Assembly: GCF_021502725.1 (NCBI RefSeq)
Contig: NZ_JAKFFS010000004.1
Location: 682,001 to 746,000 of the forward strand
Direction of reading: 5' to 3'
DNA length: 64,000 bases
Source: Dyadobacter sp. CY345
Lineage (GTDB): Bacteria; Bacteroidota; Bacteroidia; Cytophagales; Spirosomataceae
Positions 26,220-35,184 of this stretch are shown here, piece by piece. Below the pieces are notes generated by a model, which saw only the letters and a program-made list of their open reading frames with translations, was not told where the DNA came from and searched no databases. How positions within the stretch are numbered: position 1 is the first letter of the stretch; every line of letters begins with the position of its first letter. A program made the position numbers and the translations under genes.

Positions 26220-29200
26220 TTAAAAGTTTACGCTTAGTCCGATTCTTCCTACGCGAGGCTGTGGATATGCTCCAAGGTCTACACCGAAGTTCAATGGATT
26301 GTTGTTGAATTCACCGATTTCAGGATCCATTCCTTTGTATTTAGTGAAAGTCAACAGGTTATCAGCCGCAACATATACTCTGACATTGCTGATGTGTAAT
26401 TTTTGCAAAACACCTTTTGGTAACGTATAACCCAGTGTCAGGTTACGAAGGCGCATGTAGTCTCCGCTGCTCACAAAACGATCGCTGAACTGGTCGTTGT
26501 TGTTTGGGTTCAGCTGTGTCATACGAGGCTGGTCTGTATTGATATTATCGGGAGTCCAACGGTCCATACGGCTTGCCACAGAATTAAACATTCCGTTCGC
26601 ATTATTCTGCCAGTGCCCCAAACCGTTCACAAGTTCAACGCCTGTTACACCTTGAAAGAAGAAACTGAAATCGAAACTTTTGTAACCAAGACTTGCATTA
26701 AAACCATAAGAAAGATTTGGTGTCGCGCTTCCAAGATAGGTACGGTCGTCGTTATCAATTACGCCATCGTTGTTCAAATCAACAAACTTAACATCACCCG
26801 GTTTTGCATTTGGCTGAATCGCAATGCCTTCTCTTGTATAAGCATCAAGATCGGCCTGAGTTCTGAAAATTCCATCTGTTTTTAATCCGTAATAAACCGC
26901 AATTTCACGTCCAACTTCCGTACGGGTTGTTTGGCCAAGTCCGTTGATATCGCCACCAGCGATTGGTTCTCCACCACCAAGGTCAACAACCTGGTTCGTG
27001 ATTTTAGAAACGTTGAAACCAATGTCATACGTGAAATCTTTGATCTGGCTTCTATAATTCAGAGCAAGTTCAATACCCTTGTTGCTCATGCTTCCCGCGT
27101 TCACATACGGAGGTCCCACACCTGCAAATACAGGGATTGGAACACGAACAATCATATTTTTCGTATCCTTTATAAAGTAATCAGCCGTTAATGAAAGACG
27201 GTTATTGAAGAAACCGGCGTCCACACCAAAGTTTGAGCTGGTTGTTGTTTCCCATTTCAAATCAGGATTACTTGCTGTGGTTGGCGCAAATCCCTGAACG
27301 GCCTGATCGCCAAAAACGTACATGTTGTTACCCGAAACGGTTGTTGCATAACCATAATTGGCAGCGCTGTTCTGGTTACCAACCTGTCCCCATCCCGCAC
27401 GAAGTTTCAACTGGCTGATCGCAGGAATGCTTTTGATAAACGATTCTTCTGCAAGGTTATAGCCGGCTGCGAAAGAAGGGAAAGTTCCCCAGCGATTGTC
27501 AGGAAGGAAACGTGAAGATCCATCTCTGCGCAACGTTGCTGTCAACAGAAATTTTTCGTTGAAGTTGTAATTAAGACGCCCGAAGTAAGATTGCAGCGAT
27601 TCGTCAGACTGTGTTGCTTCAACTAAATAATCAGTACCTTTTGTTGCTGTCAGATACCACTGAGATTTGTCATTAGGTACGTCCAGAACAGTCAGGAACA
27701 TATCGCTGTATGTTGTGCGCTGTGCTTCGAAACCAGCCATAGCCGTAAAGCTATGCTTGCCGATAGTTTTTGCGTAAGTCAGGTAATTTGTCCAAACCCA
27801 ACCCAATTGCTCACCTCTTCCCTCACGCAATGTGCTGTGTTGACGCTGATCGTCGTTTGCAAGATAATATTGTGGTAAATATCTTTTTGCATGCGTAGTT
27901 TTCCAGTTAACCCCGAATTGTGTGCGGAATGTCAGACCAGGAATAATTTTAGCATCTAAAAAGAAGTTTGAGTTCACCAGCGTTTCGTAGGCTTTGTTGT
28001 TTTTGTATTCATCAACAATACGAAGCGGGTTGTAAGATCCACCTTCCGGTACAGGACGTGTTCCATAAAAATTTGTTGCCGGATCCCATGCTTTCGCCAA
28101 AGGAGATATCGACAAAGCACTTGTCAAAACACCACCATACTGACCACCTGTATACTGCGTTTTATCCGTATTGGCATAAGCCGCAGAAATACCGGCGTCA
28201 AGCCATTTTGTTACATAAAAGTCATTGTTGAAACGAAGAAAGAATTTTTTCAGAGGAGAGTTTTTTACAATACCTTCCTGTCCAAAATAAGTCCCTGTTA
28301 CGCTATAACGGTGTTTGTCATTACCGCCCATGATATTAAGGCTGTAATTTTGAACCTTGCCAGTCTGCATAACTTCGTCCTGCCAGTTGGTTCCTTTGTC
28401 TGTTCCGTTTTTGAATGCGTTTAATGTCTGGTACAACGGCTCGTTGGTTGGAAGTACTGTACCATCGTTTGTGTATGATTCCAGACGTAACGTTGCATAT
28501 TGGCTTGCATCCAGCACGTCAACTTTATTCCATGCTTTCTGAACACCTGCGTAAGTATCAAAAGAAATCTTAGGCTCTCCGCTTTTTCCTCTTTTTGTTG
28601 TAATCAAAATTACTCCGTTTGCACCACGGGAACCGTAGATTGCAGTTGCAGAAGCATCCTTTAAAATTTCCATGGAAGAGATGTCACCAGGAGCTAAAAA
28701 GCTGATATCGCTGGTTTGAAAACCGTCCACAACGTACAGAGGATCGCTATTGTTGATCGTACCGACACCACGAATACGCACACGAACCGCTGCGCCCGGC
28801 TCTCCTGACTGACTAACAATGTTCACACCCGGAACGCGGCCCTGAATGGCTTGAAGCGGATTGACAGTGGCCACTTTGGTAATCGCCTCTGCTTTCACCG
28901 AGGCAACAGCTCCGGTAATATCACTTTTCCTTGTTGTTCCATAACCTACAACCACTACCTCATCCAGCGCACGTTCGTCTGAAAGCATTGTAATTGTGAA
29001 AGTTGATTTTCCACCGATCTCCACTTCGAGAGACTTCATTCCTACTGAACTTAAAACTAAGGTTTTTGCATCAGCAGGGATACCCAAAGTGAATTTTCCT
29101 TCTACATCTGTTGTGGTACCAATCGTTGTCCCTTTGATAACCACGCCTACACCAGGTAGTCCTTCTCCTTTTTCATCTGAGACCGTCCCATTTATATTTT

Positions 29201-29270
29201 GATTCTGAGCGATTGCCATGAGGCAACTTCCCAAAAACAAAGAGACGATCATAAGTAATCTTTGAAACAT
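26220..29270 (-). CDS. SusC/RagA-family TonB-linked channel of the mannan locus
   Basis: 1016 residues. A signal peptide ends at AIAQ. The carboxypeptidase-like domain has GTTIGTTTDVEGKFTL, the TonB-box region reads LDEVVVVGYGTTRKSDITGA, and the plug has VPGVNIVSQSGEP, DPLYVVDGFQTSDI and ILKDASATAIYGSRGANGVILITTKRG. The barrel C-terminus is RIGLSVNF. It is the first gene of the predicted mannan operon, preceded by 570 bp of very AT-rich DNA with a 21-bp palindrome. Start ATG at 29270 fits the signal peptide. Confidence 0.94.
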   Translation of the reverse strand: MFQRLLMIVSLFLGSCLMAIAQNQNINGTVSDEKGEGLPGVGVVIKGTTIGTTTDVEGKFTLGIPADAKTLVLSSVGMKSLEVEIGGKSTFTITMLSDERALDEVVVVGYGTTRKSDITGAVASVKAEAITKVATVNPLQAIQGRVPGVNIVSQSGEPGAAVRVRIRGVGTINNSDPLYVVDGFQTSDISFLAPGDISSMEILKDASATAIYGSRGANGVILITTKRGKSGEPKISFDTYAGVQKAWNKVDVLDASQYATLRLESYTNDGTVLPTNEPLYQTLNAFKNGTDKGTNWQDEVMQTGKVQNYSLNIMGGNDKHRYSVTGTYFGQEGIVKNSPLKKFFLRFNNDFYVTKWLDAGISAAYANTDKTQYTGGQYGGVLTSALSISPLAKAWDPATNFYGTRPVPEGGSYNPLRIVDEYKNNKAYETLVNSNFFLDAKIIPGLTFRTQFGVNWKTTHAKRYLPQYYLANDDQRQHSTLREGRGEQLGWVWTNYLTYAKTIGKHSFTAMAGFEAQRTTYSDMFLTVLDVPNDKSQWYLTATKGTDYLVEATQSDESLQSYFGRLNYNFNEKFLLTATLRRDGSSRFLPDNRWGTFPSFAAGYNLAEESFIKSIPAISQLKLRAGWGQVGNQNSAANYGYATTVSGNNMYVFGDQAVQGFAPTTASNPDLKWETTTSSNFGVDAGFFNNRLSLTADYFIKDTKNMIVRVPIPVFAGVGPPYVNAGSMSNKGIELALNYRSQIKDFTYDIGFNVSKITNQVVDLGGGEPIAGGDINGLGQTTRTEVGREIAVYYGLKTDGIFRTQADLDAYTREGIAIQPNAKPGDVKFVDLNNDGVIDNDDRTYLGSATPNLSYGFNASLGYKSFDFSFFFQGVTGVELVNGLGHWQNNANGMFNSVASRMDRWTPDNINTDQPRMTQLNPNNNDQFSDRFVSSGDYMRLRNLTLGYTLPKGVLQKLHISNVRVYVAADNLLTFTKYKGMDPEIGEFNNNPLNFGVDLGAYPQPRVGRIGLSVNF

Positions 29271-29783
29271 GCTTATGACGCTTTAATTGGTTTATGATTT
29301 TTAATACAAATTAATAGACTTTTCTGATCGATACTATAATACTATTTTATCCATTGCTTGAATAATAAAAACTTATTGTTAATAATATTTAACACTATAA
29401 CCACAATATGTATTGTTATTGTATTATTCTAATGAATTTAATTGTACTATTCTATTATTTATTTCGTTTAAAGTAAAAGTAACTATCATAATATTTGATA
29501 TAATACTATTATATCATTTTTTGAAGTTTAATATAATATTTGTATGATTTTAATGTGGAATAGTCGTGGTTTTTCGTACCACGTTTTGCAAGAAAACTTG
29601 GGACGGATCTTCCAGAGTAAGAATAGCTTACGAGATTAAAAAACGATTAAAATTTGAAATGACAGTCGCCAGGATTTTGAGGGAAATTGTAAAATTTTAA
29701 GATTTTACGAAGTGGAGAGGTTAGGCAGGGTTTTGCGCAGAAATAATCATTAAAAGAGAGAGAGAAAAATAATCCGAAGGGGC
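29271..29783. other. AT-rich leader region of the mannan operon
   Basis: This stretch has no credible ORF. Positions 29300-29560 are extremely A/T-rich, with recurring ATACTAT/TAATACTATT words. A near-perfect palindrome lies at 29496-29516, and a CGTGGT/ACCACG hairpin at 29565-29583. No TAnnTTTG box at the expected distance from 29270 was found. Confidence 0.6.
29496..29516. promoter_or_regulatory. 21-bp palindrome, candidate operator
   Basis: Arms TGATATAATA and TATTATATCA are perfect complements around a single central base. It lies about 225 bp upstream of the mannan SusC start. The look is that of a dimeric regulator site; the regulator is not in the window. In such AT-rich sequence a chance palindrome is possible. 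Confidence 0.35.
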
Positions 29784-29812
29784 ACAAAAAAATAGACGAC
29801 ATTGCTGCCGTC
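29784..29812 (-). terminator. Intrinsic terminator of ilvE
   Basis: On the minus strand GACGGC/GTCGTC (29807-29812, 29795-29800, one G-U pair) is followed by TATTTTTTT, 28 bp past the ilvE stop. Confidence 0.75.
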
Positions 29813-29839
29813 CATTTTAACAAATACTATCTATAAAAA

Positions 29840-30907
29840 CTAAACTTTCAAAGTCCAGCCAAAGACATCTTCTGTCTTGCCGGTACGGATTTCAGTAAGA
29901 TAATTTTTTACTTTATTCACAAACGAATCTTCTTTCAATTCTGGTAAAGCATAATCAACACCCTCGAAAGCGATAGTTGCAAATGGAGAAACTACAACGG
30001 CAGTTCCCGCTCCGAAAGCAGATTCCAGACGTCCTTCTTTTAGTGCTTCAATAATTTCTTTCACAGAAATTCTGCGTTCTTCAACCGGAATGTTCCAATG
30101 CTGAGCGATCGTAACGATACTTTTGCGCGTGATACCATCCAGCGTTGTATCGGAAACAAATGGCGTAACAAGTTTTCCGTCGATGACAAACATCACGTTC
30201 ATCGTCCCTGATTCTTCAATGTAAGCATGCTCACGGGCATCAGTCCAGATCAATTGATCATAACCCTCTTGCTGAGCAAGTTTTGCAGGATAAAGGGAGC
30301 CAGCGTAGTTCCCTGCACATTTTGTTCCACCAACACCACCTTCGGCAGCACGGATAAAATGCGTTTCAACTTTTACTCTTGGCGGCTTTGCGTAGTACGT
30401 TCCTACCGGAGAAGTAAAAATGATAAAGGTATATGTATCAGAAGGCTTCACGCCGATATATGCGTCAGTAGCAAACATGTAAGGGCGGATATACAGTGAA
30501 CATCCGTCCTGAGAAGGCACCCATCCTGAATCCAGACGTAACAATTCCGTCAGGCCGCTCATAAAAATTTCTTCCGGAATCGTTGGCATGCAAAGGCGCT
30601 CCGCCGACTTGTTAAGGCGTTTCCAGTTATCAATAGCCCGGAAAAGAAGCGTTTCACCTTCTTCACTTTTGTAGGCTTTCATACCTTCAAAAATTGCCTG
30701 ACCGTAGTGTAAGGCAGCAGTAGCAGGACTGAGCGAAAGATCTCCATAAGGGACGATGCGCGGATTGTTCCACTGACCGTCACGATATTCGGTGATGAAC
30801 ATATGATCGGCAATGTTCCGACCAAAAACAAGGTTGTTAAAATCAACCTCTTTCAAACGTGAATTTTCCGTTTGCTGGATCTCTATTTGCAATGTGTCGG
30901 CAGTCAT
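29840..30907 (-). CDS. ilvE: Branched-chain amino acid aminotransferase
   Basis: 355 residues, fold-type IV PLP enzyme that transaminates valine, leucine and isoleucine with 2-oxoglutarate. Family blocks are LHYGQAIFEGMKAYK near residue 66, RPYMFATD, the PLP lysine in GGVGGTKCAGNYAGSL near residue 200, EESGTMNVMFV, TTLDGITRKSI and AFGAGTAVVVSPF. Length is normal for the type II subgroup. It stands as a single gene with its own terminator. Confidence 0.96.
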   Translation of the reverse strand: MTADTLQIEIQQTENSRLKEVDFNNLVFGRNIADHMFITEYRDGQWNNPRIVPYGDLSLSPATAALHYGQAIFEGMKAYKSEEGETLLFRAIDNWKRLNKSAERLCMPTIPEEIFMSGLTELLRLDSGWVPSQDGCSLYIRPYMFATDAYIGVKPSDTYTFIIFTSPVGTYYAKPPRVKVETHFIRAAEGGVGGTKCAGNYAGSLYPAKLAQQEGYDQLIWTDAREHAYIEESGTMNVMFVIDGKLVTPFVSDTTLDGITRKSIVTIAQHWNIPVEERRISVKEIIEALKEGRLESAFGAGTAVVVSPFATIAFEGVDYALPELKEDSFVNKVKNYLTEIRTGKTEDVFGWTLKV

Positions 30908-31009
30908 AAGGCCTGGAATTTATGCTGAATATTAAGTACTCTCTTATTTCTTATATAGTCTCGCAATTTAATGAATTTATCCGCAAAACGAATATATTTA
31001 GTATAACAA

Positions 31010-31570
31010 TTATTTTTTTGACGAGACCCTCGGTTTCCAAGTGACTTCCTCAATCCCAAGTTCGTAAGTCATTGCACGACAAAGCATAAACAAATAATCA
31101 GACAACCGGTTGAGGTATTTAACGACACTGTCTTCGACTTCTTCCTGGGTTTGTAAGTGGATAACACCTCGTTCGGCACGGCGACATACGGTTCGGGCGA
31201 TATGGCCAAACGATACAGACTGATGGCCGCCCGGCAAGACAAAAGCTTTGAGCGGAGGCACAACCGCGTCAATTTCATCCATAGAAGTTTCCAGCAGTTT
31301 GGTGTCCTCTTCGGATAAATCGGGAAGAATCTTTTTTGTTTGTTCCGGTTCCGAAGCTAGATGAGAGCCGATGGTAAATAATCTGTCCTGAATTTCTTTC
31401 AGCAACTCGCGTCGTTTTTCATTTACGGGCTGGTCCCGGAGCAACCCTATATAACTGTTCAGTTCGTCAACGGTTCCATAAGCCTCAATGCGAATATGCG
31501 CTTTACTTAACCGGGTTCCTCCGATCAATGAAGTTGTGCCTTTATCGCCTGTTTTGGTGTAAATTTTCAT
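31010..31570 (-). CDS. PduO-type cob(I)alamin adenosyltransferase
   Basis: 186 residues. It adenosylates Co(I) corrinoids with ATP. The N-terminal ATP-binding KIYTKTGDKGTTSLIGGTRLSK and YGTVDELNSYIGLLRD, and the late RTVCRRAERGVIHL with LNRLSDYLF, are the PduO/EutT-type signatures. It probably finishes the cobalamin route begun by cobB and cobN 26 kb away; no riboswitch precedes this copy. It lies about 100 bp past the ilvE start on the same strand. Confidence 0.93.
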   Translation of the reverse strand: MKIYTKTGDKGTTSLIGGTRLSKAHIRIEAYGTVDELNSYIGLLRDQPVNEKRRELLKEIQDRLFTIGSHLASEPEQTKKILPDLSEEDTKLLETSMDEIDAVVPPLKAFVLPGGHQSVSFGHIARTVCRRAERGVIHLQTQEEVEDSVVKYLNRLSDYLFMLCRAMTYELGIEEVTWKPRVSSKK

Positions 31571-31728
31571 TTATTATTTATTGAAAGATAAATTTTTAAT
31601 TCAATGTCGTCTGCGATTTATGCCCACGCTCAATTAATGCAATAAAATATTACGCCCGCTCCGCAGCTTTTAGGTTCAATCTTTTTATTATACTCTTGTT
31701 ACGATTAGGTTTTAGAAAGTCTCCGACC

Positions 31729-31736
31729 TAATTTTG
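31729..31736 (+). promoter_or_regulatory. Candidate minus-7 element for the 31785 gene and queA
   Basis: TAATTTTG followed by CACC fits the Bacteroidota minus-7 consensus, giving a leader of about 40 nt. No clear minus-33 TTG at the right spacing. Confidence 0.45.
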
Positions 31737-31784
31737 CACCCAAAATATGGCGAATTTAGAAAAGATAAGGAGGATTGACATTTC

Positions 31785-32303
31785 ATGAAAATTGGAACTT
31801 TTAGTATAAAAATATGGCGTTGGTTTTCAATGCTGATGGTATTCGGTGCACTGGTCTGGACCTATTCGGTTTTCCCTGAGCAAATTGCATTTGATTTTGC
31901 AGCTTCTGGTCTTGCCGAAATTTATGTTAACAAAGAGCATTTATTTTACATCGTGATGGCATTTTTTGTGCTAAATAATGTTGTTCTGTCAGCATTTGCA
32001 AGACAAATTCCTAAAATTGATGCGTCGCATTTCCCTATTCCGAAAAAAAATATCTGGGCTCAGCATCGCGAAGAGCTGAATGAACATTTGATCAACTGGT
32101 TATATACCGTAGTCTCTTCTATTAATACTATAATTGCGCTAAGTCTTTTGGCATTGGCTACAATCAACAGCAGCCAGTATAATCTTACCGTCTTCGATTT
32201 TGCTTGGGTATCCTATGTAGGTCTGGCGCTGATGATCTTAATTTTTCTTCTCCCACTGCGCTTACTAAAAACGCCAGTTCCGAAAGAAGAAGATACTTAC
32301 TAG
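31785..32303 (+). CDS. Four-helix membrane protein of unknown function
   Basis: 172 residues with hydrophobic segments at roughly residues 12-30, 50-70, 105-128 and 140-160. The first two flank SVFPEQIAFDFAASGLAE, somewhat like the DUF1648/SdpI-type domain, but not enough to name it. It ends 7 bp before queA on the same strand, so it is probably co-transcribed. Function unknown. Confidence 0.7.
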   Translation: MKIGTFSIKIWRWFSMLMVFGALVWTYSVFPEQIAFDFAASGLAEIYVNKEHLFYIVMAFFVLNNVVLSAFARQIPKIDASHFPIPKKNIWAQHREELNEHLINWLYTVVSSINTIIALSLLALATINSSQYNLTVFDFAWVSYVGLALMILIFLLPLRLLKTPVPKEEDTY

Positions 32304-32310
32304 AAAAAGC

Positions 32311-33540
32311 ATGGAAAACAATTGGCTGGAAAAGGCGGAATCTCTTCGTATAGAGTCGTTCGACTATGATCTGCCTGACAACAGGATTGCAAGATATCCG
32401 CTCGATCCGCGTGACAGTTCTAAGCTTCTGATCTATAATCAGGGTGTTATTGAGCACCAAACCTTTGAAAGATTAACTGAAAATTTGCCGGCAGATACCC
32501 TGTTGGTTTTCAATGATACCAAGGTTATTCCGGCCCGCGCGTATTTTCAAAAGGAAACGGGCGCGACGGTTGAAATTCTTTTGCTTCATCCTGAACTGCC
32601 AACCCGGATCATCAATGACGCAATGCTCGTGACGGATTCGTGCGTCTGGGAATGTATGATCGGGAATAAGAAGCGGTTTAAGTCTACTGATACGCTTTCA
32701 ACAAATTTAGTTGTTCATGGAAAGTCAGTTAAATTACAGGTTGGGTATGCTGATTATGACAAAAACCACATTAAATTATGGTGGGATCAGGAAATTCAAT
32801 TTCTTGATATAGTGCAGGCGTTGGGAGAAATTCCTTTGCCTCCTTATTTAAAAAGAGATACCGAGGAAGGTGATAAAAAAACCTATCAAACTGTTTATGC
32901 ACGCCAAAATGGAGCTGTTGCAGCGCCGACAGCTGGTCTTCATTTTACAGAAAAAGTATTTAAACAGTTGGCAGAAAAGGGTGTTCGCAGGTCATTTCTG
33001 ACATTGCACGTGGGCGCCGGAACCTTTCAGCCGATTAAGGCAAATTCGGTTACTGAACACAAAATGCATGCTGAGCAGGTTGTTTATTCCCGCCAGTTAA
33101 TTGACGAACTCCTAAAAAATACCGAAAACATTGTTCCGGTTGGAACGACTTCACTTCGTTCCCTTGAAAGTTTATATTGGTTTGGTGTAAAATTATTCCG
33201 CAGGGAAACGACTGAATTTAATATCGCAAAACTTTATCCGTATCCGTTTAAGGCAGAGGAACTACCTTCTGCAAAGGAAGCACTGATGGCGATTGCCGAT
33301 TATATGGATAAGGAAAAGCTGGATGAGGTAGTCGGAGAAACAGAAATATTCATTTTTCCGGGTTATATATTCAGGCTTTGTAAAGGATTAATAACGAATT
33401 ATCACCAGCCGGGTTCCACGCTCATTTTATTAGTCGCCGCTTTGGTTGGAGAAGAATGGAGGAGTATCTATAAGGAAGCCATGGACAAGGGTTACCGGTT
33501 TCTTAGTTATGGAGATAGTTCTTTACTTTGGAGAAAGTAA
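32311..33540 (+). CDS. queA: S-adenosylmethionine:tRNA ribosyltransferase-isomerase
   Basis: 409 residues. QueA transfers the ribose of SAM to 7-deazaguanine in tRNA during queuosine synthesis. Signatures are FDYDLPDNRIARYPLDPRD at residue 17, LLVFNDTKVIPARAYF, IPLPPYLKR, TYQTVYARQNGAVAAPTAGLHFT, LTLHVGAGTFQPI and the late ITNYHQPGSTLILLVAAL. The protein is longer than the 350-residue proteobacterial form, as usual in Bacteroidota. The ATG at 32311 was taken. Confidence 0.95.
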   Translation: MENNWLEKAESLRIESFDYDLPDNRIARYPLDPRDSSKLLIYNQGVIEHQTFERLTENLPADTLLVFNDTKVIPARAYFQKETGATVEILLLHPELPTRIINDAMLVTDSCVWECMIGNKKRFKSTDTLSTNLVVHGKSVKLQVGYADYDKNHIKLWWDQEIQFLDIVQALGEIPLPPYLKRDTEEGDKKTYQTVYARQNGAVAAPTAGLHFTEKVFKQLAEKGVRRSFLTLHVGAGTFQPIKANSVTEHKMHAEQVVYSRQLIDELLKNTENIVPVGTTSLRSLESLYWFGVKLFRRETTEFNIAKLYPYPFKAEELPSAKEALMAIADYMDKEKLDEVVGETEIFIFPGYIFRLCKGLITNYHQPGSTLILLVAALVGEEWRSIYKEAMDKGYRFLSYGDSSLLWRK

Positions 33541-33604
33541 GGGTCTCGTTGTCAATCGTTTTGCTAATGTTCTGATTTTGCTGTAATTTGTCATTATAAA
33601 TTTG

Positions 33605-34216
33605 ATGCGTGATATGGGACAAGTACAAGTATCTGAAAAGAAATATTCGGTTGCAGAATATTTCGAAATGGAAGAAAAGAGTGAGACTCGTCACGAATAT
33701 TACGATGGCGAAATCTTCGCTATGGCGGGGACTACGATGAATCACAACAGAATCGTCGGTAGAGTCCGCGGTTTTTTAGAAAAGATTTTTCTGCATCGGG
33801 GATGTGATGTTTTTGCTGAAAACATAAAAATTGAGGCGATTAAAAACTTTTATTATCCCTATCCTGATGTCATTGTAACCTGCGCCCCGGAAGATATTAA
33901 TGGAACCTATATCGTTCGCCATCCGAGTATTTTGGTAGAAGTTTTGTCAAAATCTTCGGCGAGTTATGATCATGGATTCAAATTAAGGAAATACCAGGAA
34001 ATTCCTTCGCTGCAATACTACATGCTCGTTGCTCAATATGAATGTTATATAGAGCTTTACACGAGAACTGAGCAGGAAGGTATCTGGACCTACCAGACCT
34101 TTGACAAGCCAGAATCTAATATATCTTTTGACCTACTGGATTTCAAAATGCCGGTTTCTGCTGTTTATGAAGGAATAATGTTTTTAGAAGAGGAAAAGCC
34201 TGAATCTGATTTTTAG
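33605..34216 (+). CDS. Uma2-family (DUF820) PD-(D/E)XK endonuclease-like protein
   Basis: 203 residues from ATG 33605; the preceding in-frame TTG is less likely. The N-terminal SVAEYFEMEEKSETRHEYYDGEIFAM is the hallmark of Uma2 proteins. The putative active-site pair is YPYPDVIVTC near residue 92 and SILVEVLSKSSASYDHGFKLRKYQ, with Asp, Glu-x-Leu and Lys as in PD-(D/E)XK nucleases. No cellular role is established for the family. It is convergent with, and nearly abuts, the BRO-N gene. Confidence 0.85.
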   Translation: MRDMGQVQVSEKKYSVAEYFEMEEKSETRHEYYDGEIFAMAGTTMNHNRIVGRVRGFLEKIFLHRGCDVFAENIKIEAIKNFYYPYPDVIVTCAPEDINGTYIVRHPSILVEVLSKSSASYDHGFKLRKYQEIPSLQYYMLVAQYECYIELYTRTEQEGIWTYQTFDKPESNISFDLLDFKMPVSAVYEGIMFLEEEKPESDF

Positions 34217-34217
34217 G

Positions 34218-35054
34218 TTACTTATTTTCTGAGTCAATTTCAAGATTCGCTTTCGTTGGCGGCAAAAAATTCTCACCTGTTACCACATTTTTCCCGGTTT
34301 GACCTTCCAGTTCCAATCTTGCATTTTTTGCTACTGAGCCACCTTTTTTGCTTGCTTTCGCATTTTCATTCAAGCCTTTCGCTTCTTCGCTTTCAGCAAT
34401 TTGTCTTGTTGATAGTTCGGCAAGTGCTGTGAAGATCAGTTCAGCTTCACTCATGTGATCCCTAAGGTTTTGAGTTTTCAAACCTTTCAGATCCTTATGC
34501 TTTTTAACGGTTAACCCGGTCCACTCTTCATGAATTATATTGGTTAATAAAGCGAATTCATCTTTTTTCTCAACGCCGCTATCTTTCCAGTAATCCGTTA
34601 ATTTATTCCGGGTTTCTTGTCCCGTCATTCTTTGCTGAATCCATTTTTCGCTTCGTCCCAGCTTTTGCCAGTTCTCCCTTGCGCGGTCCAGGCTTTGTTC
34701 CGGATTCGCAATTTCCTGCATTCTCTCGTACCCAACTTTGGCGAGCCACTGTTTGAACGGCTCAGCTTTTGGAGAAGGGATTGATTGAATAATGCGTAAA
34801 AGCGTTTCTGTATCGGCAGTATCGGTTTCTCTTTTCTTACCGTCATCTGCCAACATTTTCAACCGTACGATTTTTTCGTACGCTTCACTTCCTTCCATTG
34901 ATAGCTTCTTTTTAAGATCACTCCAGTATCTTTTCGGAATGCTACTATCCGTTAGTATTTGAATTACATCAATTACAGAAAAATACCAAACCTCTTTCTC
35001 TACACTCCAATGACTTCGAACTTTCTTTTCTTCGAATAGTTTTATGTTACTCAT
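34218..35054 (-). CDS. BRO-N domain protein (prophage antirepressor family)
   Basis: 278 residues. The N-terminal part (KKVRSHWSVEKEVWYFSVIDVIQILTD, then YWSDLKKKL) is the BRO-N/antirepressor DNA-binding domain. The C-terminal half with DYWKDSGVEKKDEFALLTNIIHEEWTG and KNARLELEGQTGK is shared by stand-alone chromosomal members. Known relatives are phage antirepressors and the DNA-damage-inducible DinD proteins, but nothing else phage-like surrounds it. A role in stress response or as a phage remnant is open. Confidence 0.8.
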   Translation of the reverse strand: MSNIKLFEEKKVRSHWSVEKEVWYFSVIDVIQILTDSSIPKRYWSDLKKKLSMEGSEAYEKIVRLKMLADDGKKRETDTADTETLLRIIQSIPSPKAEPFKQWLAKVGYERMQEIANPEQSLDRARENWQKLGRSEKWIQQRMTGQETRNKLTDYWKDSGVEKKDEFALLTNIIHEEWTGLTVKKHKDLKGLKTQNLRDHMSEAELIFTALAELSTRQIAESEEAKGLNENAKASKKGGSVAKNARLELEGQTGKNVVTGENFLPPTKANLEIDSENK

Positions 35055-35184
35055 ATCGATAGTGTGATGAATTTGACTTATCTAAAACATGGTCTGCTTT
35101 AATATAAATCAAATATACAATTTAGGTTTCGCACCTCCGCAGGGATAACTCATATATGCGAACTTTGAATAAAATAAGAAAAAA

